Positions 1 through 6,002 of a DNA stretch of 7,767 nt are shown here, in pieces. Numbering within the stretch: the first letter of the stretch is position 1; every line of letters begins with the position of its first letter. Position numbers and translations under genes: made by a program. The DNA comes from Acidobacteriota bacterium (GTDB lineage Bacteria; Acidobacteriota; Blastocatellia; Pyrinomonadales; Pyrinomonadaceae): positions 1-7,767 of the forward strand of contig CAUJFK010000064.1 in the NCBI GenBank assembly GCA_963169175.1, written 5' to 3'. The notes under the pieces are model-generated. The model worked only from the letters and a program-made list of their open reading frames with translations. It ran no database searches and was not told where the DNA came from.

Positions 1-114
1 GATGATCTCCAGGACCTCCCCGGCGGCATTGGCATCTGTGCGGATGATTTTCTTGCGGGGATCTATGCCGGTGTTTGCCTTTCGGTCATTTACGCAATTA
101 GTCTGTCGATATGA
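1..114 (+). CDS. pgpA: Phosphatidylglycerophosphatase A, C-terminal end (5' part outside window)
   Basis: Reading frame 1 is open from the first base to a TGA at 112-114 and gives 37 residues. PgpA is an inner-membrane phosphatase that converts phosphatidylglycerophosphate to phosphatidylglycerol. The fragment contains LPGGIGICADDFLAGIYAG, which matches the last conserved block of the family: a glycine pair, then a DD pair that is part of the conserved acidic active site, then AG leading into the final membrane helix. That helix (IYAGVCLSVIYAISLSI) runs to the C-terminus, as in known PgpA proteins. The stop overlaps the start codon of the next gene (ATGA at 111-114), so the two are probably co-transcribed and translationally coupled. 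The call rests on a short fragment, but the motif spacing is characteristic. Confidence 0.82.
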   Translation, partial: DDLQDLPGGIGICADDFLAGIYAGVCLSVIYAISLSI

Positions 115-833
115 GCATCCATGTCTTGCCGGGCGATTCGCTTGTCGCTGAGTTTAATAAAGCAGGCATTGAGGGCGAGGTCGTTGTTTGCCGCGAGTGT
201 CTCGTGGCAGGAGATAGATCGGGTCCGACACTCGACGAGTTCTGGGACCGGCGGATGAATTTTATCGCGCTCGAATATGGCGGCGATCCGATAGAGTACC
301 AGGAAAATGTTGCTTACGAACTTGAGAAGCTGATCGGGCTCCCAGCCGACACTGAAGTGAACCTTTGGTTCGAGTATGAGCTCTTTTGCCAGGTCAATAT
401 GTGGTTTTGCCTTGATCTGCTGAAAGGGTCGGACGTAAGAGTTTTTCGTATTGAGCCGTTGAATGCTTCGCCGGATGATATCTGGAAAGGTTTCGGGAAG
501 CTTGAGGCCGTTGACCTCGTCAATTGCTACGAAGGCCGGACGCAATTTTCTGAAGAAGATATCGCGATGGGTTCGCGGCTCTGGGAGGCATTTCGCCAGG
601 AAGTTCTCGACGAACTGCGACGGCTTGGTGAATACCGCTCGCCTTGTTTTCCTTTCTTGAAAGAGGTGTGCGAAGCCGCGGCGGAGATAGGATCGAGGCC
701 GGCGGCGATCGTTCGGGAATTGAAAGCCAGCGGTTTGAACGAACCCGAATCTCTATTTCTCGAATTCCAGAAACGGGCCGGTGTTTATGGCTACGGCGAT
801 CTACAGGTCGCACGGCTTCTTCAGGAAAGCTAA
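111..833 (+). CDS. DUF1835 domain-containing protein
   Basis: This 240-residue soluble protein has no signal peptide or membrane segment. It looks like the DUF1835 family, whose biochemical role I do not know. Family-like features are the N-terminal block IHVLPGDSL (residues 3-11), the VVCRECLVAG block (25-34, with a C27-x-x-C30 pair), an acidic/aromatic middle segment (NLWFEYELFCQVNMWF), a WKGFG motif, and a C-terminal YGYGDLQ (226-232). The length fits a complete single-domain member. The ATG at 111 is preferred because the conserved block starts right after it and because it overlaps the pgpA stop as ATGA. No Shine-Dalgarno sequence is visible upstream, which fits translation by re-initiation after pgpA. 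The C-terminal third is helical and charged and may be a small accessory domain. Any link to phospholipid metabolism rests only on position. Confidence 0.75.
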   Translation: MSIHVLPGDSLVAEFNKAGIEGEVVVCRECLVAGDRSGPTLDEFWDRRMNFIALEYGGDPIEYQENVAYELEKLIGLPADTEVNLWFEYELFCQVNMWFCLDLLKGSDVRVFRIEPLNASPDDIWKGFGKLEAVDLVNCYEGRTQFSEEDIAMGSRLWEAFRQEVLDELRRLGEYRSPCFPFLKEVCEAAAEIGSRPAAIVRELKASGLNEPESLFLEFQKRAGVYGYGDLQVARLLQES

Positions 834-839
834 CGCCTT

Positions 840-1895
840 TTAAGACATATGGTTTTTATCGAACTCTTCATCCTCCAGTGACGGTTCGGCCGCTTTTTCC
901 CGTTGGAATATCCAGCCTCGCTGCCAGAAATAGACAAGCAAAATTGCAGCTACTAACCCCATAAAACCAAGCGTGATGAAATATCCGTGTGATGTGCGCA
1001 GCTCTGGCATATTCTCAAAATTCATACCGTAGATGCCTGCTATCAGGGATAGTGGCAGCATGATCGCGGAAAGCACCGCAAGGGTCTTCATCACATCGTT
1101 GGTCCGATTGGCAACCACGGAAAAATGTATATCGAACAAACTGCTGACCAGGTCACGATAGCTATCGGAAAGATCAGAAATGCGCTGAAGATGGTCGTGA
1201 ACGTCGCGGAAATAGGGAAGTATATGTTCCGGGATCTGCGGGAATTCACCGTGAGAAATACGGTACAAGACCTCGAGTTGCCGGGCTGAGATGCGGCGCA
1301 GCCTCATTACGCTGCGGCGTAGCACCATTACTTCCTCAAGCACGGCACTGTCGCTCTTCTTCAAATCGAAGACGCGTTCTTCCAACGATGTTATTTCCAG
1401 ATCGAAATCATCGACTATCGGCATATAGAGATCGACAATATGATCGAGGACCTGATGCAGTACGTACGCCGGGCCGCGCGTAAAGGCAAGGTAGCTTTTC
1501 CTTATCTGCTCCTTGACGATCTTAACGCTTCGGAACCGCTGATCGTGGAACGTGACCAGGAAATTCTCGCCCAGATAACCGTCCAGTTCCTTTGTTACGA
1601 ATTTGCCTGGCCCCGTTTCGCCGGGCTTGATCCCGTGGACAATAAAATAGATGTAGTCAGGAACCGCCTCGACTTTTGGCTGATTGCGGGTCTCGATGCA
1701 GTCCTCTACCGTCAGATAGTGAAACTTGAATGTGTCCAGCAGGAGGGTTCTGGCCTCGTCGATCTGTTCAGGTGTTTCACCTAAAAGATCGACCCATACA
1801 ACATTTTCTTTATTTCCAAGCAGCTCCTGAAGGTCATCAACAGTAAACCCTTCCTCGACCCGATCCGCCCCCGGCCTATAAACGAATATTTCCAT
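840..1895 (-). CDS. corA: CorA-family magnesium/divalent metal ion channel
   Basis: CorA proteins are homopentameric inner-membrane channels for Mg2+ (sometimes Co2+ or Ni2+) uptake, with a large cytoplasmic funnel. From the ATG at 1895-1893 the protein has 351 residues, typical for the family. It has an N-terminal alpha/beta region, a long charged helical region (DFDLEITSLEERVFDLKK onward), then TM1 (LSAIMLPLSLIAGIYGMNF) ending in the signature GMN (residues 290-292, bases 1028-1020) followed by FENMPEL, then TM2 (ITLGFMGLVAAILLVYFW). After TM2 there is an acidic tail of about 20 residues (EPSLEDEEFDKNHMS), longer than the short basic end of many CorA proteins. The frame stays open to an ATG at 1994, but the added 33 residues are not CorA-like and would span the likely promoter, so MEIFVYRPG is the better start. 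The gene converges on the DUF1835 gene. Confidence 0.92.
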   Translation of the reverse strand: MEIFVYRPGADRVEEGFTVDDLQELLGNKENVVWVDLLGETPEQIDEARTLLLDTFKFHYLTVEDCIETRNQPKVEAVPDYIYFIVHGIKPGETGPGKFVTKELDGYLGENFLVTFHDQRFRSVKIVKEQIRKSYLAFTRGPAYVLHQVLDHIVDLYMPIVDDFDLEITSLEERVFDLKKSDSAVLEEVMVLRRSVMRLRRISARQLEVLYRISHGEFPQIPEHILPYFRDVHDHLQRISDLSDSYRDLVSSLFDIHFSVVANRTNDVMKTLAVLSAIMLPLSLIAGIYGMNFENMPELRTSHGYFITLGFMGLVAAILLVYFWQRGWIFQREKAAEPSLEDEEFDKNHMS

Positions 1896-1919
1896 AGATA
1901 GCAGTTGCCAACGGGTGCG

Positions 1920-1949
1920 ATGATAGCCGAAAAACGGCATTTTCGCCAA
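1920..1949 (-). promoter_or_regulatory. Putative sigma-70-type promoter of corA
   Basis: On the minus strand a -35-like TTGGCG (1949-1944) is followed after 18 bp by a -10-like TATCAT (1925-1920), 24 nt upstream of the chosen corA ATG. The -10 differs from TATAAT at one position and the -35 from TTGACA at two. The spacer contains a short inverted repeat, GCCG-AAAAA-CGGC (1926-1938). No clear Shine-Dalgarno sequence lies between the promoter and the ATG, and the predicted leader is only about 17 nt. Identified by eye only. Confidence 0.4.
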
Positions 1950-2007
1950 TGGCCGCATGTACGAAGCGGCGGCCCGGAATAGAGCATGTCGCAAAGAGCA
2001 AAAAGTC

Positions 2008-2037
2008 TTGACGCGAAATGATCATGCAATGTAAAAT
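2008..2037 (+). promoter_or_regulatory. Putative sigma-70-type promoter of the DUF1800-DUF1501 operon
   Basis: TTGACG (2008-2013, five of six to the -35 consensus) and TAAAAT (2032-2037, five of six to the -10 consensus) are separated by 18 bp. Transcription would start near 2044, giving a leader of about 125 nt before the ATG at 2170. The spacer holds the palindrome TGATCA (2019-2024), and the -10 lies in a larger dyad described separately. This is the strongest promoter-like sequence in the window, but it was found by inspection only. Confidence 0.55.
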
Positions 2038-2048
2038 CATTTTGTACA
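2030..2048. repeat. Imperfect dyad over the -10/start region (possible operator)
   Basis: TGTAAAAT (2030-2037) is mirrored around C2038 by ATTTT-G-TACA (2039-2048), a perfect inverted repeat apart from one extra G at 2044. It covers the proposed -10 box and start site of the DUF1800 operon, where a repressor would be expected to bind. An AT-rich -10 can give such symmetry by chance, so regulatory meaning is an inference. Confidence 0.3.
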
Positions 2049-2065
2049 GACCTCTTAGCCCACTT

Positions 2066-2092
2066 GGTCAAAATGACCGCAGCACACTGCGG
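2066..2092 (+). repeat. Overlapping short inverted repeats in the operon leader
   Basis: GGTCA-AAA-TGACC (2066-2078) is a 5-bp inverted repeat with a 3-nt loop. It overlaps CCGCAG-CACA-CTGCGG (2077-2092), a 6-bp GC-rich stem with a 4-nt loop, by two bases, so the two hairpins could not both form fully in RNA. Both lie in the predicted untranslated leader of the DUF1800 gene. There is no U-run after the second stem, so it is not a standard intrinsic terminator. It could be an operator, a leader structure or chance. Confidence 0.3.
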
Positions 2093-2159
2093 GGCCCGGC
2101 AGATCGACGAACCCCAAGACGACACCTGAGCCCACAAAAACGTTTTCGCGAACAGAATC

Positions 2160-2164
2160 AGGAG
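2160..2164 (+). promoter_or_regulatory. Ribosome binding site of the DUF1800 gene
   Basis: AGGAG lies 5 nt before the ATG at 2170 and fixes that codon as the start. It is one of the few clear Shine-Dalgarno sequences in the window. Confidence 0.75.
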
Positions 2165-2169
2165 AAAAC

Positions 2170-4428
2170 ATGGAAATCCGGAAAACCGGCCGTTACTGTC
2201 GGTCGATACTGACGGGAATTTTCTTGACGGTATTTTTTGCGGCCGCGGCATCGAACGTCACCGTGCTCGCCCAGGAATCGCCCGAGCCGGTGCTTATCAG
2301 TGAGCAAGGTTCGACCAAGGTTTTAGCCGTCAACGCGGAAGGTTGGAACGGAGGCGTTCCGTCGACTGGGACAGCGGTCATAGCTCAGGATTCACGGGTC
2401 GTGGTCTTTGTGACCAATATCGAGCTGTTGTCCGACGAAGGAGCGAATGCCTTTCGCGCCAATGGGGCGGACAACCGCGGAAAGCAGTACCGGCTTGTGG
2501 TTGAGAATATTCAGCCGGTCCGAAAGCGGCCGTGGATATTTGGAGTGACACTTCGCGTCCACGATCCGAGCGGATACAATGGCCAGCCTCGGATGAAGGG
2601 CGGGCTCAAGATCAGGATCACCTGGCGGGGCAACACGACAAATCAGTTAAGGCTAACCAACGGCCCCGTGCAGATGCCCGATCCGGACGGCCTGCAGCCG
2701 TCGCCTGTGCCGGCGGCGTCTCCGCCGTCAACTGCAAATCGATTTTCAACAGGCGGTGATCGGGCGCGGTTCATGGAGCAGGCGGCATTCGGGCCAAATT
2801 CAGCGCTGGATTTCAGACTTCGCCAGATCGGGTTTCGACGGTGGATCGATGAGCAGTTCTATAAGCCGTATCCAACTATTCCGTACTCAAACTTTGCGCA
2901 AAAGCCATTCGACGCCGTTCTTGGCTGCGGCGGCGATTACGGCACAAACCCTGAGGTCGATGTTTGTCACCGCAACCACTATTGGATCTACGATAACCAA
3001 AAGTGGATGGCCCTCGAAGCATTGTACGGTGAGGACCAACTTCGCCGGCGCGTTTCGTGGGCACTGCATCAGATCTGGGTCGTTTCTGCTCTGACGGTCT
3101 ATCAGAACCGATGGATGCAGGAATATACCGAGATCCTCGATCGCAATGCATTCGGCAATTATCGTGACCTGATGCGAGAAATGACCCTCAGCCCGGCGAT
3201 GGGTGAATATCTCGATATGGTCCGGAGCACGCGGTTTGATCCTAATGAGAATTATCCGCGCGAGCTTCTGCAGCTTTTCTCGGTCGGCCTGTACATGCTC
3301 AATCCGGACGGCACGTATAAGCTCGATGGGCAGGGAAACCGAATTCCCACCTACGATCAGGCAAAGATCGGTGAGTTCACGAAGGTCTTTACCGGCTGGT
3401 CGCAGTGCACGAACGCACAAAATCCGGCGTGTGCGAACATTGTGCTTGGTGCGCCGAATTTTATCGACCCGATGGTCCTCCTTTATCCGGACGATCATGA
3501 CCAAACCGCGAAATCATTGTTTAATTATCCCGGTGCTCCAAACCCGGTAATAGCCGCCTGTACGAATTGTACGAATAATGCGAATCGGCGGGCATATGCC
3601 GAAGATTCTCTGAACCGTACGCTCGACAATATCTTCAACCATCCGAATGTCGGGCCGTTTGTTGCGAAACTGCTTGTACAGCATCTGGTTACGAGCGAGC
3701 CAAGCCCGGCGTATGTCGGCAGGGTCGCGGCCGCGTTCAACAACAACGGTTCCGGCGTCCGTGGCGATATGAAGGCAGTTGTAAAGGCAGTTCTGCTCGA
3801 CCTCGAAGCCCGCGGGAGCAGAAAGACCGATCCCGCGTACGGAAAAATGCGTGAGCCGCTGCAGTATTTTACGAACATAATGCGCATGTTCAATGTCCGT
3901 GCCGGTACCAACTCAGACAGCGGTTCGACAACTCCTCCGGCGTCGTGCCAGGGACGAAGTGACGGCGTTTTTGGCTGGCTGACGGGGAGCCTCGGCCAGG
4001 AGATATGGGCACCGCCGACAGTATTCAGTTACTTCCCGCCGGATTATGTTGTTCCGGGAACCGACATTCTCGGGCCCGAATTTGCTCTGGCAAACACGGG
4101 TTCGTCGTTCGATAAGAACAATTTCATACTTTATCTGACACTTGGCCAGGGCCTTTGGTTCGAACCGCCGACGGGCGAGAATCCGTATCCGTACACACCC
4201 TGCGGTACATCGATCGACATATCGGGGCTCACGGCATTGGCCGCATCTGATCCGACCGGCAATGCGGTGGTCGAGGCACTTAATTCGAAAATGATGCACG
4301 GGACCATGTCTGAAGCAATGAAAACAAAGCTGCGCGCGGCGATCAACTTTGACATCGAGGCCGAATACAAGGCCCGGCAAGCATTATTCCTGACGGCAAG
4401 CTCGTCGCAGTATCAGATACAGAGGTAA
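2170..4428 (+). CDS. Exported DUF1800 domain-containing protein
   Basis: This 752-residue protein starts at an ATG with a good Shine-Dalgarno sequence. Residues 1-34 form a Sec-type signal peptide: a basic N-terminus, a hydrophobic core (ILTGIFLTVFFAAAA) and a likely cut in VLA|QE. Residues 35-165 look beta-rich and match no family I can name. A proline-rich linker (about 165-197) leads into the DUF1800 domain (about 198-740). Family marks there are RFMEQAAFG (200-208), the NENYPRELLQLF block (359-370), FTKVFTGW (403-410) and DHDQTAK (442-448). The mature part has eight cysteines, an even number consistent with disulfides outside the cytoplasm. The biochemical function of DUF1800 is, as far as I know, not established. 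The gene is the first of a pair with DUF1501, a recurrent arrangement, and is probably driven by the promoter at 2008-2037. The family call is firm, the role unknown. Confidence 0.9.
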   Translation: MEIRKTGRYCRSILTGIFLTVFFAAAASNVTVLAQESPEPVLISEQGSTKVLAVNAEGWNGGVPSTGTAVIAQDSRVVVFVTNIELLSDEGANAFRANGADNRGKQYRLVVENIQPVRKRPWIFGVTLRVHDPSGYNGQPRMKGGLKIRITWRGNTTNQLRLTNGPVQMPDPDGLQPSPVPAASPPSTANRFSTGGDRARFMEQAAFGPNSALDFRLRQIGFRRWIDEQFYKPYPTIPYSNFAQKPFDAVLGCGGDYGTNPEVDVCHRNHYWIYDNQKWMALEALYGEDQLRRRVSWALHQIWVVSALTVYQNRWMQEYTEILDRNAFGNYRDLMREMTLSPAMGEYLDMVRSTRFDPNENYPRELLQLFSVGLYMLNPDGTYKLDGQGNRIPTYDQAKIGEFTKVFTGWSQCTNAQNPACANIVLGAPNFIDPMVLLYPDDHDQTAKSLFNYPGAPNPVIAACTNCTNNANRRAYAEDSLNRTLDNIFNHPNVGPFVAKLLVQHLVTSEPSPAYVGRVAAAFNNNGSGVRGDMKAVVKAVLLDLEARGSRKTDPAYGKMREPLQYFTNIMRMFNVRAGTNSDSGSTTPPASCQGRSDGVFGWLTGSLGQEIWAPPTVFSYFPPDYVVPGTDILGPEFALANTGSSFDKNNFILYLTLGQGLWFEPPTGENPYPYTPCGTSIDISGLTALAASDPTGNAVVEALNSKMMHGTMSEAMKTKLRAAINFDIEAEYKARQALFLTASSSQYQIQR
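4421..4425 (+). promoter_or_regulatory. Ribosome binding site of the DUF1501 gene
   Basis: AGAGG, inside the last codons of the DUF1800 gene, lies 8 nt before the ATG at 4434. With the 5-bp gap between stop and start this supports coupled translation of the pair and the chosen start. Confidence 0.55.
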
Positions 4429-4433
4429 GCGGA

Positions 4434-5921
4434 ATGAACGAGAACAGACGAAAATTCCTGAAAAGATCAGGCTGTGCGTTGAGCATGGTCGCCCTGGCCA
4501 CGCAGGCACGCCATTTTGGATTGATGAGCGCAATGGCAAGCCCGCCCGGGGCCGCACCTTCGGATTACCGGGCACTCGTGTGCATTCTGCTAAGTGGCGG
4601 GAACGACGGTAATAATCTGATCGTACCTAACCACTCGAATTCGGGTGTCAGTAGCTATGCGGTTTACGCTTCTGCCCGCTCGCAACAGGGCCTCGCGATA
4701 CCGCAGAATCAGCTTTTGCCGATCAGCGTGCCTCGAATGGGAAACCTGACCTATGGGCTTCATCCGAGTTTAGGGCCGGTGCCGCAGCTAGGCGGGATAA
4801 ATAACGGCATTCACGAGCTTTGGGCGCAAGGTAAGTTGGCTGTCACTGCAAACGTCGGCAATCTGATAACCCCGTTGACAAAGGCCCAGTACGATCAACA
4901 GCCGGCATTGCGTCCGTACCAACTTTTTTCGCATTCGGACCAGGCACAGCAGCAGCAATCGGCGCGTTCGGATTCTCCGAGTCCGCTTGGTTGGGCGGGA
5001 AGGATCGCTGACAGGACAAATGCCGCAAATAACCCGACCGGACGTGTGCCGATGATAACCTCGATCAGTGGAACCCAGCTTTTCACGCTCGGGCAGGCGA
5101 CGACGCCCTTGGCGATCGCCGACGCAAACACACCGCTCAACGAGACCCTTGTCCTGTCTGCAAATTGCTGCACCGATCCGTTCTCGACGGCCCGCACGAC
5201 CGCGCTCGCGGAACTTCGTACGATCGATCTTGATTCGGAACTGGTCCGGGCGACAAGCCACATAATGGACCAGGCACAGACCGCAAGCACCGCCTTGAGT
5301 ACGTATCAGGAGGTGACCGCCCCATTTCCAGACAACTATCTTGGACGCCAGTTGAAACAAGCGGCACGCTTGATCAGGAAACGAACGGACCTGAATATCA
5401 ATCGCCAGGTATTCTTTGTCGAAATGGGCGGATTCGATACGCACCAGAATCAACTCAGTACCGGAGACGGGCAAACGGGCCTGCTGGCAGAATTAGGCCA
5501 GGCCATGCGGGCGTTTTATGACGAAATGGGTGTATTGGGGCTTCAGAACAAGGTCACAATGTTTACGCTATCCGATTTTGGGCGGACGATGGACCCGGCG
5601 GGAAGCGGGTCAGGCGTTGGCACCGATCATGCCTGGGGAAATCACATGCTTGTACTTGGCGGTTCGGTACTTGGCGGCGACATTTACGGAAGTACGCGGC
5701 CGGATGGAAGCGGAAATGTATTTCCAAACCTTCAGATCGGCGGGCCCGACGACATCGACCCCGACTGGGGGCCGCGCGGCCGTTGGCTGCCGACATCAAG
5801 TGTCGATCAATATGCGGCCACGCTGGGCCGGTGGTTCGGCCTGAACAACACGGATATCAATGCCGTGTTGCCGAATATCGTGAATTTTTCAAATTCAAAC
5901 CTCGGATTTATGGCGCCGTAG
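4434..5921 (+). CDS. Tat-exported DUF1501 protein (alkaline phosphatase/sulfatase-like fold)
   Basis: This 495-residue protein starts 5 bp after the DUF1800 stop. The N-terminus NRRKFLKRSG is a clear twin-arginine motif (R5, R6), followed by a weakly hydrophobic stretch (CALSMVALA) and a possible cut near AMA|SPP (residue 35). It should be folded, perhaps with metal, before export. DUF1501 marks are LLSGGNDGNNLIVP (52-65), EMGGFDTHQN (330-339), LSDFGRT (379-385) and GTDHAWGNHMLVLGG (396-410), then a GGDIYG segment. DUF1501 is grouped with the alkaline phosphatase/sulfatase superfamily, and the conserved Asp and His residues in these blocks (D335, H337, D381, D398, H399) are likely metal ligands, but no substrate is established as far as I know. 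The second motif position has Asp (SDFGRT) where Glu is common, a conservative change. It is probably co-expressed with the DUF1800 gene and acts in the same compartment. Confidence 0.92.
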   Translation: MNENRRKFLKRSGCALSMVALATQARHFGLMSAMASPPGAAPSDYRALVCILLSGGNDGNNLIVPNHSNSGVSSYAVYASARSQQGLAIPQNQLLPISVPRMGNLTYGLHPSLGPVPQLGGINNGIHELWAQGKLAVTANVGNLITPLTKAQYDQQPALRPYQLFSHSDQAQQQQSARSDSPSPLGWAGRIADRTNAANNPTGRVPMITSISGTQLFTLGQATTPLAIADANTPLNETLVLSANCCTDPFSTARTTALAELRTIDLDSELVRATSHIMDQAQTASTALSTYQEVTAPFPDNYLGRQLKQAARLIRKRTDLNINRQVFFVEMGGFDTHQNQLSTGDGQTGLLAELGQAMRAFYDEMGVLGLQNKVTMFTLSDFGRTMDPAGSGSGVGTDHAWGNHMLVLGGSVLGGDIYGSTRPDGSGNVFPNLQIGGPDDIDPDWGPRGRWLPTSSVDQYAATLGRWFGLNNTDINAVLPNIVNFSNSNLGFMAP

Positions 5922-5987
5922 GATCAAGCTGGAAGAAAAAAAGGAGAATAAAGGAAGAGAATCGGAAAGACACTTGCGGCCCCTGGG

Positions 5988-5995
5988 TATAAAAT
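5988..5995 (+). promoter_or_regulatory. Putative -10 element of the VWA gene, next to the start codon
   Basis: TATAAAAT (5988-5995) contains TATAAA and TAAAAT, both one mismatch from the -10 consensus. There is no good -35 at 16-18 bp; the upstream stretch 5931-5970 is instead strongly purine- and A-rich. Initiation 6-8 nt after the element would fall at about 5999-6003, on or just before the ATG at 6003. No Shine-Dalgarno sequence can lie in such a short leader, so a leaderless or nearly leaderless mRNA is suggested. Sequence inspection only. Confidence 0.4.
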
Positions 5996-6002
5996 CCGCC
6001 GC

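Noticed and set aside
90..545. 151-codon minus-strand ORF across the pgpA/DUF1835 junction
   Set aside because: It is antisense to the recognisable DUF1835 blocks and resembles no known family; it is a shadow frame.
825..842. Possible bidirectional terminator at the DUF1835/corA junction
   Set aside because: Only about 5 bp can pair (AAAGC with GC-C-TTT), with a bulge and little GC; too weak to call.
1896..1994. 33-codon N-terminal extension of CorA from the ATG at 1994
   Set aside because: The extra residues do not look like CorA, the length from the later ATG fits the family, and a plausible promoter lies inside the extension.
2018..2212. 64-codon ORF (+) overlapping the start of the DUF1800 gene, as a possible leader peptide
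   Set aside because: Its ATG lies upstream of the proposed -10 box, it has no Shine-Dalgarno sequence, and it runs out of frame into the signal-peptide codons. The predicted transcript would not include its start.
2887..3504. 205-codon minus-strand ORF within the DUF1800 gene
   Set aside because: The plus strand here carries the conserved DUF1800 motifs. The antisense product is a low-complexity shadow with many Arg and Ile residues.
4788..5474. 228-codon minus-strand ORF within the DUF1501 gene
   Set aside because: It is antisense to a well-supported DUF1501 protein and is rich in Arg and Cys, as expected of an antisense shadow in a GC-rich gene.
5941..5960. AGGAG-like sequences in the purine tract after the DUF1501 gene, as an RBS for a small ORF
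   Set aside because: No ATG, GTG or TTG with a meaningful reading frame follows at the right spacing, and a purine-rich tract gives such matches by chance.
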